Assembly (NCBI RefSeq): GCF_003369915.1
Contig: NC_046673.1
Span: forward strand, 24,915,718-24,979,717
Source of the DNA: Drosophila miranda
Taxonomy: Eukaryota > Arthropoda > Insecta > Diptera > Drosophilidae
Length of the DNA: 64,000 nucleotides
Direction: 5' to 3'
This document shows, piece after piece, positions 15,996 through 26,919 of the stretch (positions are counted from its first letter, which is position 1; each line of letters starts with the position of its first letter). Below the pieces are notes generated by a model, which was given only the letters and a program-made list of their open reading frames with translations, was not told where the DNA came from and made no database searches. A program made the position numbers and the translations under genes.

Positions 15996-16417
15996 CGGGG
16001 GATTTGGTTTTCGAACATGGACAGAGAAACATTAAGTCAATGTACATCAGTGGATAATAAAAAAAAATCCATTAAAATTATTAAGCTTGGGGGGTCTTTT
16101 TTTTATAAATAAAGATAAGAAATTTGCTTATCGAACTAATGGAAAATGTAGCAGGTCACACTGGTTGTAAAACGTCCACACTGCTAGGCATTTGTAACTG
16201 TGAGTAAAATAAATTCCGTTTTGCACTTCATTTATATTAGTTTATACTGATGCCTAGAGTTTCCAGTCCAGTCTCACATGCGCCGGGTTAACAAAAAGTG
16301 ATTGAAAATGAGGTAAATGACGTTTAATAAAAATAAGTAAAGCGAGAAGTAAAGTAAGTACTCTCTCCTGCGACGAAAAAATGAGTCGTAATTTTGAATG
16401 AATGATTATGTCTTCAA

Positions 16418-16610
16418 GGTATATTGGGCAGATGGGGTGGATTTCACCTTGCATGCGTTCCACTTTCTGGGCCTTGTTGGCTGTTGTCCATACCCTTTCT
16501 ATAAACTTTCTTCCATGGTATATTGGGCAAATGGGGTGGATTTTAGGTTGCATGCGTTTGCATTTTCTGGGCCGTGTTGCCTGTTGTCCACACCCTCTTT
16601 TTCCTTCCGT
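16418..16610. repeat. Two-copy tandem duplication, 99-bp period
   Basis: GGTATATTGGGCAGATGGGG at 16418 recurs as GGTATATTGGGCAAATGGGG at 16517. Most of each unit is alike (TGCATGCG, TTTCTGGGCC and TGTTGTCCAYACCCT occur in both). The units differ by substitutions and at least one single-base indel, so this is an old duplication. Confidence 0.85.
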
Positions 16611-17132
16611 TTTAGCAATTTGTGACCAGTTGAACACCTATTTTTTGTTTACGTTTACACCGCTGTATTGTTGCATTATTGCACTTATAAAATTTTGTGA
16701 CAGGAACGCGGCTGACAGAGCGGCTTGGCATTTAAAAACTATAGAGCTGGCAAAGCGATCGACATCTCACTGCAATTAGAATCCGCCATCGGCCATTTAG
16801 TAATTCTTTCGAGCCGCTACGCTCACTTGTCATTGTCGGTGAGAGTCTTTTGATCACCTGGTAATTCTCTCGCTAACACAGACACACATGCAGGCGCACA
16901 GGTAAATCACGCACACCATCAGCAGTCAATAGAAGCAGCAGCAGCGGCCATTTGAACAAAAAATTCTGTGGGCCGCATCGCGAGGTGTTAACTTACTCTA
17001 ATCACGGTCCGGCTTCGGCTTCTTGGTGGCTTTTATTGCTCTTACATTGGTGGTCGTGTGGCCGCGCTTAGACACGTCAACAGAATCGCCGAGGGGCGTG
17101 GAGAGAGCCAAGCGCTGAGAACTGGTACAAAG

Positions 17133-19027
17133 ATGCGTGTTAGCCACATTCGCAGCGGCCGCATCTGCCGGGTGGCCCTGTGCCTGCTGGTCATCTTACC
17201 GCTGCTCTACCTCTTGGCCAACTGGAGCGACCACCACAAGCGCGTTGAGGAGGCCTATCATTCCCGTTTCGGCGGCCCAAAGTTCAGTCACCAACGGCTG
17301 GAGGGACGGCCCCGCGAAGTACCCAAGCTAGTCGAAGGTAAGCAAACATAACTCCCGCCCCCGCCACCGGTGGTGGCACTGTTTGAACAACTGGTGCCCC
17401 ATATCCATTTCGAGTATCATTCTAGTATGCACATGCACTTATGTATATTTTTGCAGGGCTTGGTAACTTCGAGCCGAAAGATCTGAAGCCACGTAGCGGA
17501 CCCGGGGAGAACGGGGAGGCCCATAGCCTGTCGCCGGACAAAAAGAACGTTGCGGATGACTCCGAGATGGAGTATGGGATGAACATCGCCTGCTCCAATG
17601 ATATTTCCATGCATCGGTCAGTGCGCGACACGCGCCTCGAAGAGTGCAAGCACTGGGACTACCCATACGACCTGCCACGTACCAGCGTCATTATCGTCTT
17701 CCACAACGAAGGCTTCTCGGTGCTGATGCGCACTGTCCACTCGGTGATTGACCGCTCGCCCAAGCACATGCTTCACGAGATTATCCTCGTGGACGACTAC
17801 TCGGACAAGGAGGATCTGCGCAGCCACCTGGACGAGTACTCGAAGCAGTTCAATGGCCTGGTTAAAATCATACGCAATAAGGAGCGCGAGGGCCTCATCC
17901 GGACGCGATCCCGTGGAGCCATGGAGGCGACAGGTGAGGTTATTGTGTTCCTCGATGCCCACTGCGAGGTGAACCTCAACTGGCTTCCACCGCTGCTGGC
18001 GCCCATCTACCGTGACCGCACCGTGATGACTGTGCCTATCATCGACGGCATCGACCACAAGAACTTCGAGTACCGGCCCGTTTACGGGACGGACAACCAC
18101 TTCCGCGGCATCTTCGAGTGGGGCATGCTGTACAAGGAGAACGAGGTGCCTCGCCGCGAGCAGCGACGACGAGCTCACAACTCGGAGCCGTACCGAAGTC
18201 CGACGCATGCCGGTGGGCTGTTTGCCATTAACCGCGAGTACTTCCTGGAGCTGGGCGCCTACGATCCCGGCCTGCTGGTGTGGGGTGGCGAGAACTTTGA
18301 GCTTAGCTTTAAGATCTGGCAGTGCGGTGGCAGCATCGAGTGGGTGCCGTGCTCGCGCGTCGGCCACGTCTATCGTGGCTTCATGCCATACAACTTCGGT
18401 AAGCTGGCCAGCAAGAAGAAGGGACCGCTGATCACTATCAACTACAAACGTGTGATTGAGACGTGGTTCGACGATACGCACAAGGAGTACTTCTATACGC
18501 GCGAGCCGCTGGCTCGCTACCTGGACATGGGCGACATCACCGAGCAGTTGGCTCTGAAGAAGCGCCTCGGCTGCAAATCCTTCCAGTGGTTCATGGACCA
18601 CATCGCCTACGACGTCTATGACAAGTTCCCCGGCCTGCCGGCCAACCTCCACTGGGGCGAGCTGCGCTCGGTGGCCTCAGACGGCTGCCTTGACTCCATG
18701 GGACACCAGCCGCCGGCCATCATGGGCCTCACCTACTGCCACGGAGGCGGCAACAATCAGCTCGTGCGCTTGAACGCCGCCGGCCAATTGGGCGTCGGTG
18801 AGCGCTGCGTCGAAGCGGATCGCCAAGGCATTAAGCTGGCCGTCTGCCGTCTGGGTACCGTCGACGGACCCTGGCAATACAACGACCACACCAAGCATCT
18901 CATGCACCGCGTCCACAAGAAGTGCATGGCCCTGCACCCCACCACGCAGCAACTCACGCTGGGCCACTGCGATGTTAACGACAGCTATCAGCAATGGTGG
19001 TTTAAGGAGATACGTCCGCGCTGGTAA
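17133..19027 (+). CDS. Pgant7: Polypeptide N-acetylgalactosaminyltransferase, GALNT7 type
   Basis: Adds GalNAc to Ser/Thr, by relation to GALNT7 probably on peptides already carrying GalNAc, in the Golgi lumen. Exons 17133-17337 and 17457-19027 (119-bp intron, phase 1) give 591 residues. A short cytoplasmic tail MRVSHIRSGRICR precedes a single signal anchor (about 14-32). The GT27 catalytic domain starts near residue 140 (RTSVIIVFHNEGFSVL). It includes the metal-binding DXH motif in DAHCEVNLNW (about 234-236) and the Gal/GalNAc-T motif LLVWGGENFELSFKIWQCGG (about 338-357). A ricin-type lectin domain runs from about 469 to 591, with CLDSMG, GNNQL and a C-terminal QQWWFKEIRPRW. The GALNT7-like DDYSDKEDLRSHLDEY segment separates it from other pgants. 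The start is the first ATG in frame that leaves the anchor near the N terminus. No lesion is seen. Confidence 0.92.
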
Positions 19028-20550
19028 GACGACAGTCCCACGGAGAAGCTTGAGGAGGAGGAGCAGAGGAAGGCGTACGAAAATGGAGGAGTACGCAACG
19101 GAGGAGAGAATGCAAAATCTCAATAGGGTTTCACCAAGGCCGTGCGCGTGAGAGCCGTCGAGGGGGAAGGGACGAGCCAGATTTTAGACAAAAGCAATTT
19201 AGTGAAAATGAGAAATGGAATTGTTGTTGGTTTTTTAGCGCATATACATACAGATATACACACAGAGACAGACATTTTTGAAACGCACTGTTATGGCAGG
19301 AGGCACATGACGTAGGCATCCTGTTGGCAGGGGGCCCCGGGCTCGACCAAGGCATCAAATGCCATGGGATATTAGGGAGACGCACTTTAAGACACATTTC
19401 AATGATATTACTTGTACACGAAATTTGGAAAACGATATTCATGATTTCAAATCAAATTGTGATGGGAAGGGGGGAGGGGGGAGTAGGGCAGTGGTGTAGT
19501 CCCGGATAACATTGTGTGTTGCCTGGAAATTGTACAAGATATTCTTCGAGCATTGTAATTCATATATAACCATGTTTAAAATCCGTCTTATAAATAATGT
19601 TATTCGTGAAACATTCAATATTCATAGTCAGTTATGATAGGAATAGGGATAGCCATCCCAATGCCAAGTATTGTTTAGGATCTTCAAGATCACCTTTATG
19701 ACTAAATGTTAGAATAGCAATATTCAAAATTTAGATTCGAAATTTACGAAATGATACAAAAGTACGATACATGAATAATGAGGAATGAGGCAGTGAAAGT
19801 GAGGCTATTCCGAAAGAAATGAAAAAGCTTGCCAGGATATTTTAGATACGAGTATATCAATCGAGAAATCTCAATATTTGTCATTGCCATTTTCAATCAA
19901 TCAATCAACAACAACAATCAGGACCCAGGGCCTCTATGCTATAGGGATGGCCATGCCCATGTCCCCCCTGTCATGCTTTACTAGTGCGCCTGAGTGAGAG
20001 TGAGAGTGAGAGAGTGCGATAGATGGAGATGAAAGCGAGGGAGATGGCGATTGAGGGAGGAAGTCGTTGTGCAATAGAGATTCGAGATAGAATGTGACAG
20101 CGGGTCGCAGATTTTTTTGTTTGCCTATGATTGCCAACCCTGCACACAAAAAAAAAAACAAAAATCGATGTAAATGTGCTTAGTTGTATATGCTTTACTA
20201 TTACTGTAATTCTGATTCAGTTACTTATATGAGTACTACTTTCCAAGTTTCGATGATGATGATGCTATCACATTCCAGTCCAGGCGTCCAGTCCGGTATC
20301 CAATCAAGTCCCCAGCTACGGAACCACCAGAGAGAAAGAGAAAGCTTTCATTCAACCATCGTTTTTTTCGTTCTCTGTTATACTCTTTGTACTAAGCAAT
20401 CGTAGTCGTAATCCGTAAATCCGAATCCGATCAACCTATCGACTGGCCAACATCTAACGGTACTGCTTATAGTGTACGATTTTTTAAAACAATATTTTAC
20501 ATTGAAATGTAACTCTAGAGCTATCGAATAAGTCTGAATAATAGCATAGA

Positions 20551-20556
20551 AATAAA
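20551..20556 (+). terminator. Candidate distal poly(A) signal of Pgant7
   Basis: First canonical AATAAA downstream of the Pgant7 stop. Linkage to the gene is inferred from the absence of an earlier hexamer. Confidence 0.3.
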
Positions 20557-21701
20557 CACGTTTTTAAAGACTTTATCCTGTAAAGCCCATATATAGCATT
20601 ATTTTTTTCCTATCTATGCCAAATGTAAGATATGTGTGTAACGTTCCCCCCAGTCGCCCTCATCCAAAGCGCTGAGGGGAGAGGAATCATATCTGCAACA
20701 GAGAATCTCTTCTGAACGAAAGACACAGGCGAGCGCTCAAAGCTCTCATTCTAAATTAGTCGTTCATTTCAAGCTGGACTGAGGAATGAATGCATTCATG
20801 CAGATCTGCAAACTATAATTTGTAATCATATGTACAGATATTCCAAATGAACCGTCGGTTAGGCAGAGTGCTGCCGGGGGTATTATGGGATCCACAAGTG
20901 GATCTTAATTTAAGAAAATGATTCAGAACTGATACTTTAATCAACTCAACAATATCGATTGGCAATTGCTGGCCGAAATGATTGGAAATGCTGATGGTGG
21001 AGCATGGCCATGGCCCCTCCAGAAGGTGCTCGAGTTACCAAGTTCCTGGGAAGACCACTGCAGATAAAGTTCTGGGAAAATTGTTCGTAGAGGAGGAGCC
21101 AGTGGTTGGGCCATGACGTTGCGATACATTTCCATCGCTCATCAAAACAGAACAATTCTCCGGGTGTTTGTTGTTTACGGATGATGACTGATGGGTCTTC
21201 CGATGGGTCTGGTCTGTTATCATCTGGCTAAACACGAGCCTATACCCCATACACCATAGAGACACGGTCGGGGGGGAGGGCGGAGTGAAACCCTTGATTA
21301 GATCTGAACGCAATAACACCAAAATTGTTCCATTTAATTGAGTGAAGTGGGCCTGGTTCTGGGGACGTGTTATCAGTATTATTGCTACCCTTCCACCGGG
21401 GAACGCCATTCTGTCTTCGACGAGGGAACCTGAGGTACTCTCTGACTCTGCGGATCTGCTGGCAAGGTATCCCCACGTCGGATGAGCAACCGCTTCGCTG
21501 TGGCTGGGATTAGACATTGTTGTCAGTTGCTCCACTCGAAATTGGCAAATGGGCGATAAGGAGACTTTGACGCTGCCGATGCCGATGCCACCGGCACAGC
21601 CGCCACAGCCGGAGCCGGAGTCGGAGCCGGAAGCGGGGCAGGGTGTGTCACGCCAAAGCGAATCAAATCAAAGACCTCTCCACTTAGTCGGAGGGCCCTA
21701 G

Positions 21702-21707
21702 TATAAA
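21702..21707 (+). promoter_or_regulatory. TATA box of first MBF2-family gene
   Basis: GTATAAATAG, 127 nt upstream of the start codon. A GATAAG motif lies at 21554-21559. The spacing leaves a leader of about 100 nt. Confidence 0.7.
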
Positions 21708-21833
21708 TAGTAAACGCAGCCAGACCTTGGCTATCATTCCGCGACTTCCATTCGCCGAAACAACTGGAGTAGTCACGTTTTTTTTTTATCTTCAAGACCA
21801 ATCCGATTCGGTTCGATTCCCCAATCCCTCATC

Positions 21834-22404
21834 ATGTGCAAGCTGAGTCTGAGTCTGTGTTTGCTGATAGCCCTCTTCGGCTGCCTTGCGGCCGCCAGTC
21901 CCGCCCGCCAGCTGCCTTTGGACAGTAGCACCCTGCGCGAGATCACCGTGGTAAAGAACGTGCGCTTGTTTGCCGCGCAGCACCCGGGGCTGAAGATCCA
22001 GCGTCTAGCAAAGCAGCCGGCCACAGCCCGCGGTGGTGTCGAGTCCGTGCGCTACACTCTCGGCGCCCGCGTAACCAGTCAGTACCTTCTCCCTCCACGC
22101 ACCCCAAAAGCAGGCTGCGATCGAGGTTAACAATTGCATACTTTCAGGCGACAGCTTGGTGGCCCAGGGTGCCGATGTGTTCAGCTATCCGGCTGCCCAG
22201 GATGTGAGCGTGCAATTGACGTACCCGGAGGAAGGCGCTGGAGCGATCGTCACTTACGTGGAGCTGATCTGCACCCAGGACAACAGCGAGGGCAACGCCT
22301 ACGTGGTGGCGGGAGGCATCGGACAGCGGTTCATCTCGATCATTCTCGAGGCCAGCCAGACCCGGAACTTCTCGTACCAGGCCCAGTACTATGGCCAAAA
22401 GTAG
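21834..22404 (+). CDS. Small secreted MBF2-family protein 1
   Basis: Exons 21834-22077 and 22148-22404 (70-bp intron, phase 1) give 166 residues. A signal peptide (MCKLSLSLCLLIALFGCLAA, cleavage likely after ASPA) is followed by a variable region (PLDSSTLREITVVKNVRLFA...). The MBF2-type domain occupies the second exon: GDSLV-like start (DSLVAQGADVFSY), a VQLTYPEEG strand, AYVVAGGIGQRFISIILEAS and a final NFSYQAQYYG. The family was named for silkworm transcription coactivator MBF2, but these proteins are predicted to be secreted; their role in flies is not established. The paralogue 1.3 kb downstream has the intron at the same place and phase. The donor is GTCAGT, chosen because only it restores the frame. 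A likely poly(A) signal variant (AATATA) is near 22473. Confidence 0.8.
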
Positions 22405-22901
22405 GATTCCCTGCTGTTGCTGCCCTACCGCTGTTTGTACAGATGTGTCGCACAGACCATGTCGCATGATCCAATATAAATATACGTACCCATAAATGTT
22501 GAAAGTGAAGCGAGTAACCGGTCATTGAATACCAGGCGGCGGGATCATATTTCATCCATCCACCATCGAGGGGTATTCGCTAATCTTCAGTAATTTGAAA
22601 TTGTTTTCGTCGCTGCTCACGCGCCTTCCACTTGAAGTAGATGTCAGCCTTCGTAACCGTAAATCTGAGCCAGCCACTCACCTGAATCTGGATCTGGATC
22701 TGATTTGTAGTTTCGATTTGATTGGCGCCCCGAACTCCTGCAGATCTTGGTGGAACTACATTTATATGCCTCCCCGTTTCGACGGGAGTTCCGTGTTGCG
22801 TCACGAGTTGTGGATGACTTGCGGCTCTTTCTTCTTTGAACAGAAAGTATCCACTTCTCCCAATCGATCGAGTCGATAGTGCTCTGGACAGGGCCAGGGC
22901 C

Positions 22902-22929
22902 GGGGACGGGGACGGGGACGGGGACGGGG
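22902..22929. repeat. (GGGGAC)n hexanucleotide repeat
   Basis: Four full units plus a partial fifth. It is strongly G-rich on the plus strand, so G-quadruplex formation is possible. Confidence 0.9.
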
Positions 22930-23483
22930 CGGCGCTCGACTCATTTTGCGTAGACGAACAACTTGACTTTGTATATTGGTTTATTTGTTCATTTGATTGT
23001 TTGTCATTATGCATATCAAGGTTAAGATTGCCACGAGTCAGCGAATAAGCAAATAAACACCCCTCCACGATGGGGGAGACAAAATTAATCATCGCACTAT
23101 GCACGATGAGAGATGGCGCTTCCCGAGAGTGATCTTTTTCATGCAGAACTCTCTGTTCGGAGTACTAGCTGTCGAGAGTATCCTCTGTTGATCCCTGTAA
23201 CTTGGAGAGCTGGTTGGAGAGCATCCAAATCCAAGGGGGAGTGAATCACTTGCCTAAAATTGTCACACTCGCCTCACGCCTCAAGCAATCGGTAATTTGA
23301 CGGCAGCATGTTCCGATGGAATCCGATTGGAGGCGTTACGATCCGTTGCGATGCGATATGCCGATTAGGCCCTCGAAAGCTGGATGCCCTATTTATAGAA
23401 ATTGTGCAAGGAGCAATACGAACAATTATGGCCAATTATGGGTTGGGAGCAGCGAAGCCGAAGAGCCGTAGCCAATTCTAGGG

Positions 23484-23533
23484 CTTATCGTTCGAATTGT
23501 CGAACCTTATCTGCGTGGCTGACCGCCGATAAG
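23484..23533 (+). promoter_or_regulatory. Cluster of three GATA motifs upstream of second MBF2-family gene
   Basis: CTTATC at 23484-23489, CTTATCT at 23506-23512 and GATAAG at 23528-23533, all within 60 bp upstream of the TATA box. Tightly clustered GATA sites are typical of midgut (GATAe) or fat-body (Serpent) promoters in Drosophila; which applies here is inference. Confidence 0.6.
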
Positions 23534-23541
23534 GACGGGCG

Positions 23542-23547
23542 TATAAA
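23542..23547 (+). promoter_or_regulatory. TATA box of second MBF2-family gene
   Basis: GTATAAAACA, 145 nt upstream of the ATG at 23687. Confidence 0.7.
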
Positions 23548-23686
23548 ACAAGCGGCCCGCAGCTAAGGCACACCCAAACCCCGTAAAGAAACAGAAGGCA
23601 ATAGAGCACCGCCACTACTGGAACCTTCCGCAGATTCCCATTTTTTTTGTTCTTCAAACTTTATTCTGTGAAATTTTTGGACTGTG

Positions 23687-24234
23687 ATGTCGCTGCCTGT
23701 TATCCTGATGCTGTGCGTGGTGACTGCGACGGTGCTGGGACAGCCGCATGCCCGAGCCAGTGACTTCTACTACTCGGACATCTCTCCGGTCACAGACGAC
23801 AAGCGCTTCACCCACCTCTATCCGGAGGTGGAGCTCTCAGAGATGAACAAGGTGAAGCACTCCAAGGGTAATATAGTTTTCACCTGCGGGGAACGCATCT
23901 CAGGTGAGTTTCGAACGAATTGGAGTCGATTCATGATCGATTCGGATCGAACTAAATACTCAACTAAATTCCCGTAGGCGATCGCCTGGTGGTGAACCAC
24001 TACGACGACGAGAGCTTCGCCACCGCCGTTGACATCGAGGTACTGATGCGCTATCCCGCAGAGTCGAGCACGGGCGTGACCCTCACCTGCATCGAGATCT
24101 ATGTAGACACGACGGCCAGCGATGCCGGCGGCTATCTGACCAGAGGTGGCATTGGCGAGACCATTGCTGAGATACTCCTCACCTCCAACGGGACGCGCAG
24201 CTTCGTCTACGAAACGTTCATCTATGGATACTAG
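23687..24234 (+). CDS. Small secreted MBF2-family protein 2
   Basis: Exons 23687-23903 and 23978-24234 (74-bp intron, phase 1) give 157 residues. A signal peptide (MSLPVILMLCVVTATVLG) is followed by an acidic, Tyr-rich segment (SDFYYSDISP) and the MBF2-type domain. The domain contains GDRLVVNHYDDES, VLMRYPAE, GGYLTRGGIGETIAEILLTS and a final FVYETFIYGY. A potential N-glycosylation site is SNGTR. The protein is clearly paralogous to the upstream gene: same exon structure, and the same spacing of the GG-I-G and final Y-G motifs. The start is the ATG at 23687, giving a leader of about 115 nt from the TATA box. Function is unknown; secretion into gut lumen or haemolymph is inferred from the signal peptide and promoter. 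Confidence 0.8.
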
Positions 24235-24285
24235 AGCGCGGGGTCCGAGGAGCAGAACTCCCTTCAGATCAGTATACAAAGCAAC

Positions 24286-24291
24286 AATAAA
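24286..24291 (+). terminator. Poly(A) signal of second MBF2-family gene
   Basis: AATAAA 52 nt after the stop codon. Confidence 0.7.
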
Positions 24292-25144
24292 AGTTTCGCT
24301 TGGAACCCAACTGTGATCGTCCTGCTGCAGCCCAATTTGCAGTAGTATTATTAGCTTTAGATCCTTAAATTAAAGAAGAAAGTCGAACCCAACATTTTGG
24401 AAACCTATCAAACCTGTTTCGCTAATCAAACCCTGTGCCAAAACCGAAATACAACCCAGCCAGGGCATGGGTAAGGGGTAGCTTATCAAGCAGAAAGATT
24501 TCTTTTTACAGTCCGGGTTTCTCCCTGTCGCCGACCAACTGCGTCATCTTCGTTCAAGCTAATTGAAAGGCCTCAACGCCGCACCCCATGTGATCTAATA
24601 GATAAGAGTCGGCGCCGCCCCACATTTCACATGCAACGATGAGTCGGGATCCGGGATCGGAGTCGGAATCCGAATTTTGATTGGAATGATCCAGAATTCT
24701 CTTTCTCCAGAAAAATTGACCAGGCGTCATTGTTGCACCACACACTAAACAGATCTGTGCGCTAGCAAAATTATGTGCACATATCTAGACTGCAGATCTT
24801 TTCTGTAGAGGGACACATGACTCGACAAAAAGATACCTGTGATCTCTATGAACTCTTCGAACTTTTTGTCTGTGTAATGTCAGGATTGAGAGGAATACCA
24901 GGGACAATAAATAATGATTATGCTTTGTTCTTGTAGCCGAAAAAATCATCCACCTAAAAGGATAACAGATAAGTTGTATATTTGAGCAAAGAATATATTA
25001 AATAAAATAAACATAAATACGAGCAAAACTTGTAAATCATTTGCTCTTACTTGGATACTACGCGACCCTTCCGCCACGCGCTAACTCATTCTCTCTCCCT
25101 GTCTCTCTATCCCACACTCTGCCACATGGAGTTTTCACGCTCTG

Positions 25145-25252
25145 TCATGGTTCCTGATATACTCGTATGTATACTTTGTGGATTCGGAAACGCATCCTTC
25201 TGATCAAGAATTGGATATACATCTGAACTCCATGAGCACCGGGTATAATTAT
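25145..25252 (+). repeat. Degenerate fragment of a dispersed repeat
   Basis: Blocks ATATACTCGTATGTATAC, GGATTCGGAAACGCATCCTT, CTGATCAAGAATTGGATA and CACCGGGTATAA have the order of the repeat family also seen at 2540-2925 and 44690-44875. It ends in the GGGTATAA hallmark. Confidence 0.5.
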
Positions 25253-25480
25253 GAATAATAAACGTGAAAAAAGACTCACACAGTCTCCATGCCAGCTAAT
25301 ATTTCTCACAATCTTATCATTCAATTCTTGAGTTTCAAACTAATAATATCTTTCTATTTTTATATGTGTCCACTTTGAGAATAAGTTCTTATTACCATGC
25401 ACATCACTTTGTTTACTCGCATATTCGCTGAATCGGAGGCTGGTGATAAGCCATGACTTGAGACAAAGAATAATATAATA

Positions 25481-25520
25481 TATTTTAAGGTTGTGATTAT
25501 TGAAACAAAGCTCTCAGTTC
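25481..25520 (+). promoter_or_regulatory. Core promoter of first clip-domain gene (TATA-like plus Inr)
   Basis: TATTTTAA at 25481-25488 lies about 35 nt upstream of an initiator TCAGTT (A at 25516), 32 nt before the start codon. A GATAAG site lies at 25445-25450. Confidence 0.4.
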
Positions 25521-25547
25521 TGTGCCGGCTACGACTTCCAACGCAAC

Positions 25548-26919
25548 ATGATACGGAAGCAGCTTGGACTTTTACTGACGGCTCTCATGACGCTCTCCGC
25601 TGGAGCCTATCCCAAGCTAGAGATATCGCTTTCAGGTACATCAAACCCTTTGCTATATCCCCTCCCTTGTGTCACCGGACTAATCCCGCCACTGACTTCC
25701 ACTTAAGTAGAGGGGCAGCCGTGCCCTAGTCGTCCCGGATACCCCGAGAGCCGCTGCATGGGCATCAAGAACTGTTCCAATGTGGAGCTGTATATTAAAT
25801 CCGGCAACATGACGCTGTACGATGTGGTGGGGTGTGGATTTGGTGTTTATATGGAGCTCGTCTGCTGCCCCAACAAACCACCCAACCTCCAGACCGTGTC
25901 CTTGACTACGGATTCGTGGGTGACCCCTTCCAGATACACCTAGTTCATGGCCAACTACAGTTTCTTTCGTCTACAGAAGCCCCGCTGGTGTTGGTCCAAT
26001 GGTCCCAGAGTCAGAGCCAAAGCACAAACGGAAGCCGGAACGCGAGCCCTATCGCCATGTGGTCTCCCTACAGTACCTGAACGCATTGACTTTTGACTCG
26101 TACATCTTGCGCTGTACGGGCGTCCTTCTCAAGGAGAACTTTGCTCTCACCTCAGCCGCATGCGCTGGCTCCTTTATAGCTGAGCCGAACCATGTACGAC
26201 TGGGTTTATCAGAGCCCTTCAAGGACGTTCTGGAGATCGATGTGAGCTCCAAATAGATTCCTTATGGGAACAGCACTTAGTTTTTAATGAATTAAATCGG
26301 AAGGGACAGTCTGAGCTTCTTCACATAAAACTATTTCCCTTGACATTCGCAGAACATAACGTACCACAACAACGACCTCGTGCTGATCCACATGAGCCAT
26401 GGCTATACCAGGGAGTTCATTGCCGAGGTCTGCAAGCAGGTGGACGTGGAAAACCGACTCAAATTAATCGCCGTGGGTTTCTCCCAGAAGAACGGTGAGT
26501 GACTTTATTGCAGTCCTCCCGCTTGGGGCCTAATGCAACCCGCTTTCTCTGTCAATTGAACAGAAGAGAACTGCTCGTGGTTCGAGAGGGAGGTGACTAA
26601 CGTCACGTTCGACTCCTGCGATCGTGTGAGCATCAACCGTCCGGTCAGAGGCATCGACAATATCAACCACTTCTGCGTGAACCCCACAACGGCCAGCCCT
26701 CGATCTCCACCTGGATCCTGCGTGGAATGCTTGCGCGGCAGTGCCAGCATCCTATACGTGATCCGCCCCGACGGCAGCGATTGCGTGGCCGGCATTGCCA
26801 CACCCACCAGCAAGTCCTGCACTATCACTACGCATCCGCTCTACTACACCAGCCTTCTCAGTCCGATCAACAGCAGATTCCTTAACGACGCGCTGTCCGG
26901 CAGCGGCAGCAGGACCTAG
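25548..26919 (+). CDS. Clip-domain serine protease homologue, catalytically inactive (single clip)
   Basis: Five exons: 25548-25635, 25711-25915, 25977-26241, 26353-26494, 26564-26919; phases are consistent throughout and total 351 residues. A signal peptide (MIRKQLGLLLTALMTLSAGA) is followed by one clip domain (EGQPCPSRPGYPESRCMG... to VCCPN) with all six Cys. A basic linker (SEPKHKRKPEREPYRH) leads into an S1-like domain. In that domain the His motif reads LTSAACAG instead of LTAAHC (His to Ala). The Asp region is kept (NNDLVLIH). The GDSGGP loop is replaced by CVECLRGSAS, so it cannot be a protease. The C terminus has GIATPTS and YYTSLLSP, shared with the next gene. Inactive clip proteins usually act as cofactors or regulators in haemolymph cascades; that role here is inferred. 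It may correspond to D. melanogaster CG15046, which I recall near psh/Hayan, but this is unverified. Confidence 0.82.

Larger units (their letters stand above)
14832..17132. other. Ggt-1 3' UTR, intergenic region and Pgant7 5' UTR
   Basis: Contains the Ggt-1 poly(A) signal (15015-15020), the second copy of an inverted dispersed repeat (15860-15995), and a 99-bp tandem duplication (16418-16610). From about 16800 it contains the GC-richer leader of Pgant7. An AT-rich open frame at 15438-15707 shows no homology or codon bias. Confidence 0.5.
19028..21833 (+). other. Pgant7 3' UTR and intergenic region before the MBF2 genes
   Basis: Mostly AT-rich. A canonical AATAAA at 20551-20556 would imply a 1.5 kb 3' UTR for Pgant7; AATAAT variants near 19594 are alternatives. 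The last 300 bp (about 21540-21830) are the promoter and leader of the first MBF2-type gene. No coding exon is seen. Confidence 0.5.
22405..23686 (+). other. Intergenic region between the two MBF2-family genes
   Basis: Contains the 3' end of the first gene, a GGGGAC hexamer repeat at 22902-22929, and the promoter of the second gene (GATA cluster and TATA box). The open frames across the hexamer repeat are low-complexity artefacts. Confidence 0.6.
24235..25547 (+). other. Intergenic region between MBF2 and clip-protease clusters
   Basis: Begins with the second MBF2 gene's 3' UTR (poly(A) signal at 24286-24291). The rest is AT-rich with a degenerate dispersed-repeat fragment at 25145-25252 and the core promoter of the next gene. 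No coding exon is seen. Confidence 0.6.

Noticed and set aside
16254-16637. 127-codon minus-strand open frame with repeated RMQ-IHPICPIY motif
   Set aside because: It has no ATG start, the repeat follows from the 99-bp DNA duplication, and an indel breaks the correspondence of part of the two units.
17618-18652. 344-codon minus-strand frame opposite Pgant7
   Set aside because: It is the antisense shadow of a GC3-rich coding exon; the plus strand has full GT27 motifs.
22580-23104. 174-codon minus-strand frame with Ser-Pro repeats
   Set aside because: It crosses the GGGGAC hexamer repeat, has low complexity and no splice or homology support, and overlaps the promoter region of the second MBF2-type gene.
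25548-26919. First clip gene as a pseudogene
   Set aside because: The missing catalytic residues come with intact frame, splice sites, all clip Cys and motifs shared with a paralogue, so it is a conserved inactive homologue and not decay.
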